This document shows positions 5,531-6,169 of a stretch of 6,169 bases of DNA, piece by piece. How positions within the stretch are numbered: position 1 is the stretch's first letter; the number at the start of each line of letters is the position of its first letter. The stretch covers positions 1 to 6,169 of the forward strand of contig JAIRJY010000047.1 in the NCBI GenBank assembly GCA_031260365.1, read 5' to 3'. Below the pieces are notes generated by a model that made no database searches, was not told the DNA's origin, and saw only the letters and a list, made by a program, of their open reading frames with translations. The DNA comes from Nitrososphaerota archaeon. GTDB lineage: Archaea; Thermoproteota; Bathyarchaeia; Bathyarchaeales; Bathycorpusculaceae. A program made the translations under genes and the position numbers.

Positions 5531-6169
5531 TCAAACTGTTTGTTCTTCTTTATCTTTCTCTGAAGTTTTATCACAACAAACAGGGCAACGCAAATTCTTA
5601 GTTATGTTAACTGTAGTGAAGTCCATGTCACTGAAATCGCAAACTAACAGTTTACCTTTCAATGTTGATCCTGTACCTGTTAGAAGTTTAATAGTTTCCA
5701 TAGCCTGTAGGCTTCCAATGATTCCAGGTGTCGCACCTAAAACACCTCGTGAATTATCAGTTTGCATTTGACCATCTGAAAGATTAGGTCTCAAACATTC
5801 AAGACAACCAGTTTCAGGGGTAGCAAAAACAGATATATTTCCTTCGATACCACTAGCAGCTCCAAAAACATATGGCACCCCAGCTTTGACACAGGCACGG
5901 TTTACAATGTAACGGGTTAATATGTTATCTAAACCATCAACGACACAATCTACGTTTGCAAGCAAATGGTCAACATTTTTTGAATTCACATTTTCCAAAA
6001 CAGCTTCAACTTTCACATGTGGATTAACTTGCTTTAAACGCTTCGCAGCTACCTCAACTTTAGGATTATGTACGTCTTTTGAAGTATAAAGTATTTGTCT
6101 GTGAAGATTATGCGGCTCAATTATATCCTGATCAATTACCCGAACATAACCAACCCCAGCTAAAACAAG
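5531..6169 (-). CDS. E1-like ThiF/MoeB/HesA-family adenylyltransferase, N-terminus beyond right edge
   Basis: An open frame of 212 residues enters from the right edge and ends at TGA 5531-5533. GTG 6014-6016 lies inside the domain and is not the start. The family adenylates the C-terminal Gly of ubiquitin-like sulfur carriers (ThiS, MoaD or archaeal SAMP type) for sulfur transfer or protein tagging. The fragment begins just after the expected Gly-rich ATP loop: VRVIDQDIIEPHNLHRQ (about 9-25) holds the ATP-contacting Asp, Asn and Arg, and DGLDN (78-82) holds the metal-site Asp. CLEC (122-125) and CPVC (195-198) form the structural zinc site. Where MoeB and ThiF have a Cys before AGV, this protein reads DNSRGVLG (138-145), so the usual thioester Cys is absent. 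No sulfur-carrier gene is in view, so the exact role (molybdopterin, thiamin, tRNA thiolation) is undecided. Confidence 0.9.
   Translation of the reverse strand, partial: LVLAGVGYVRVIDQDIIEPHNLHRQILYTSKDVHNPKVEVAAKRLKQVNPHVKVEAVLENVNSKNVDHLLANVDCVVDGLDNILTRYIVNRACVKAGVPYVFGAASGIEGNISVFATPETGCLECLRPNLSDGQMQTDNSRGVLGATPGIIGSLQAMETIKLLTGTGSTLKGKLLVCDFSDMDFTTVNITKNLRCPVCCDKTSEKDKEEQTV

Noticed and set aside
6014..6016. GTG as the start of the E1-like gene
   Set aside because: The frame stays open to the window edge and encodes the conserved D-x-D-x2-E-x2-NL-x-RQ region upstream, so the true start is outside.

Overview
The window looks like an AT-rich archaeal chromosome segment, probably from an uncultured or little-studied lineage. 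This is inferred from several signs: GGTGA/AGGAG-type ribosome sites, TATA-like boxes at archaeal spacing, an archaeal-style HypE-like AIR-synthase relative, an ECF S component, and an IS1-family element of the zinc-finger type. Nothing here fixes the taxon. One gene ends in TGA, so the standard code is likely.

Layout. (1) Positions 1-953, minus strand: most of a radical SAM/SPASM protein that runs off the left edge. (2) 954-1110: a divergent promoter region with short near-tandem repeats between two TATA-like boxes. (3) 1111-1872, plus strand: a family 2 glycosyltransferase. (4) 1920-2773: a complete IS1-like insertion sequence with matching ends and a 7-bp target duplication. Its transposase is broken twice, by a +1 frame change in an A-rich run and by a TGA at a conserved Trp position. 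(5) 2774-3073: a gene-free spacer holding copy A of a diverged direct repeat. (6) 4635 down to 3074, minus strand: a tight two-gene operon of an ECF S-component membrane protein followed by a HypE-like AIR-synthase-superfamily protein. (7) 4636-5047: a spacer holding repeat copy B, then a small inverted repeat. (8) 5048-5461, plus strand: a short TPR-like helical protein. (9) 5531-6169, minus strand: the C-terminal part of a ThiF/MoeB/HesA-type E1-like enzyme, convergent with the TPR gene and cut by the right edge.

How the genes may work together. The strongest functional unit is the ECF S component plus HypE-like protein. They are separated by only two bases, and the second gene's ribosome site lies inside the first gene. 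This suggests uptake of a small molecule coupled to an ATP-dependent step on it or a derivative. The diverged direct repeats sit on both sides of this pair. The other genes show no clear shared pathway. No CRISPR array, tRNA, rRNA or recognisable riboswitch was seen.
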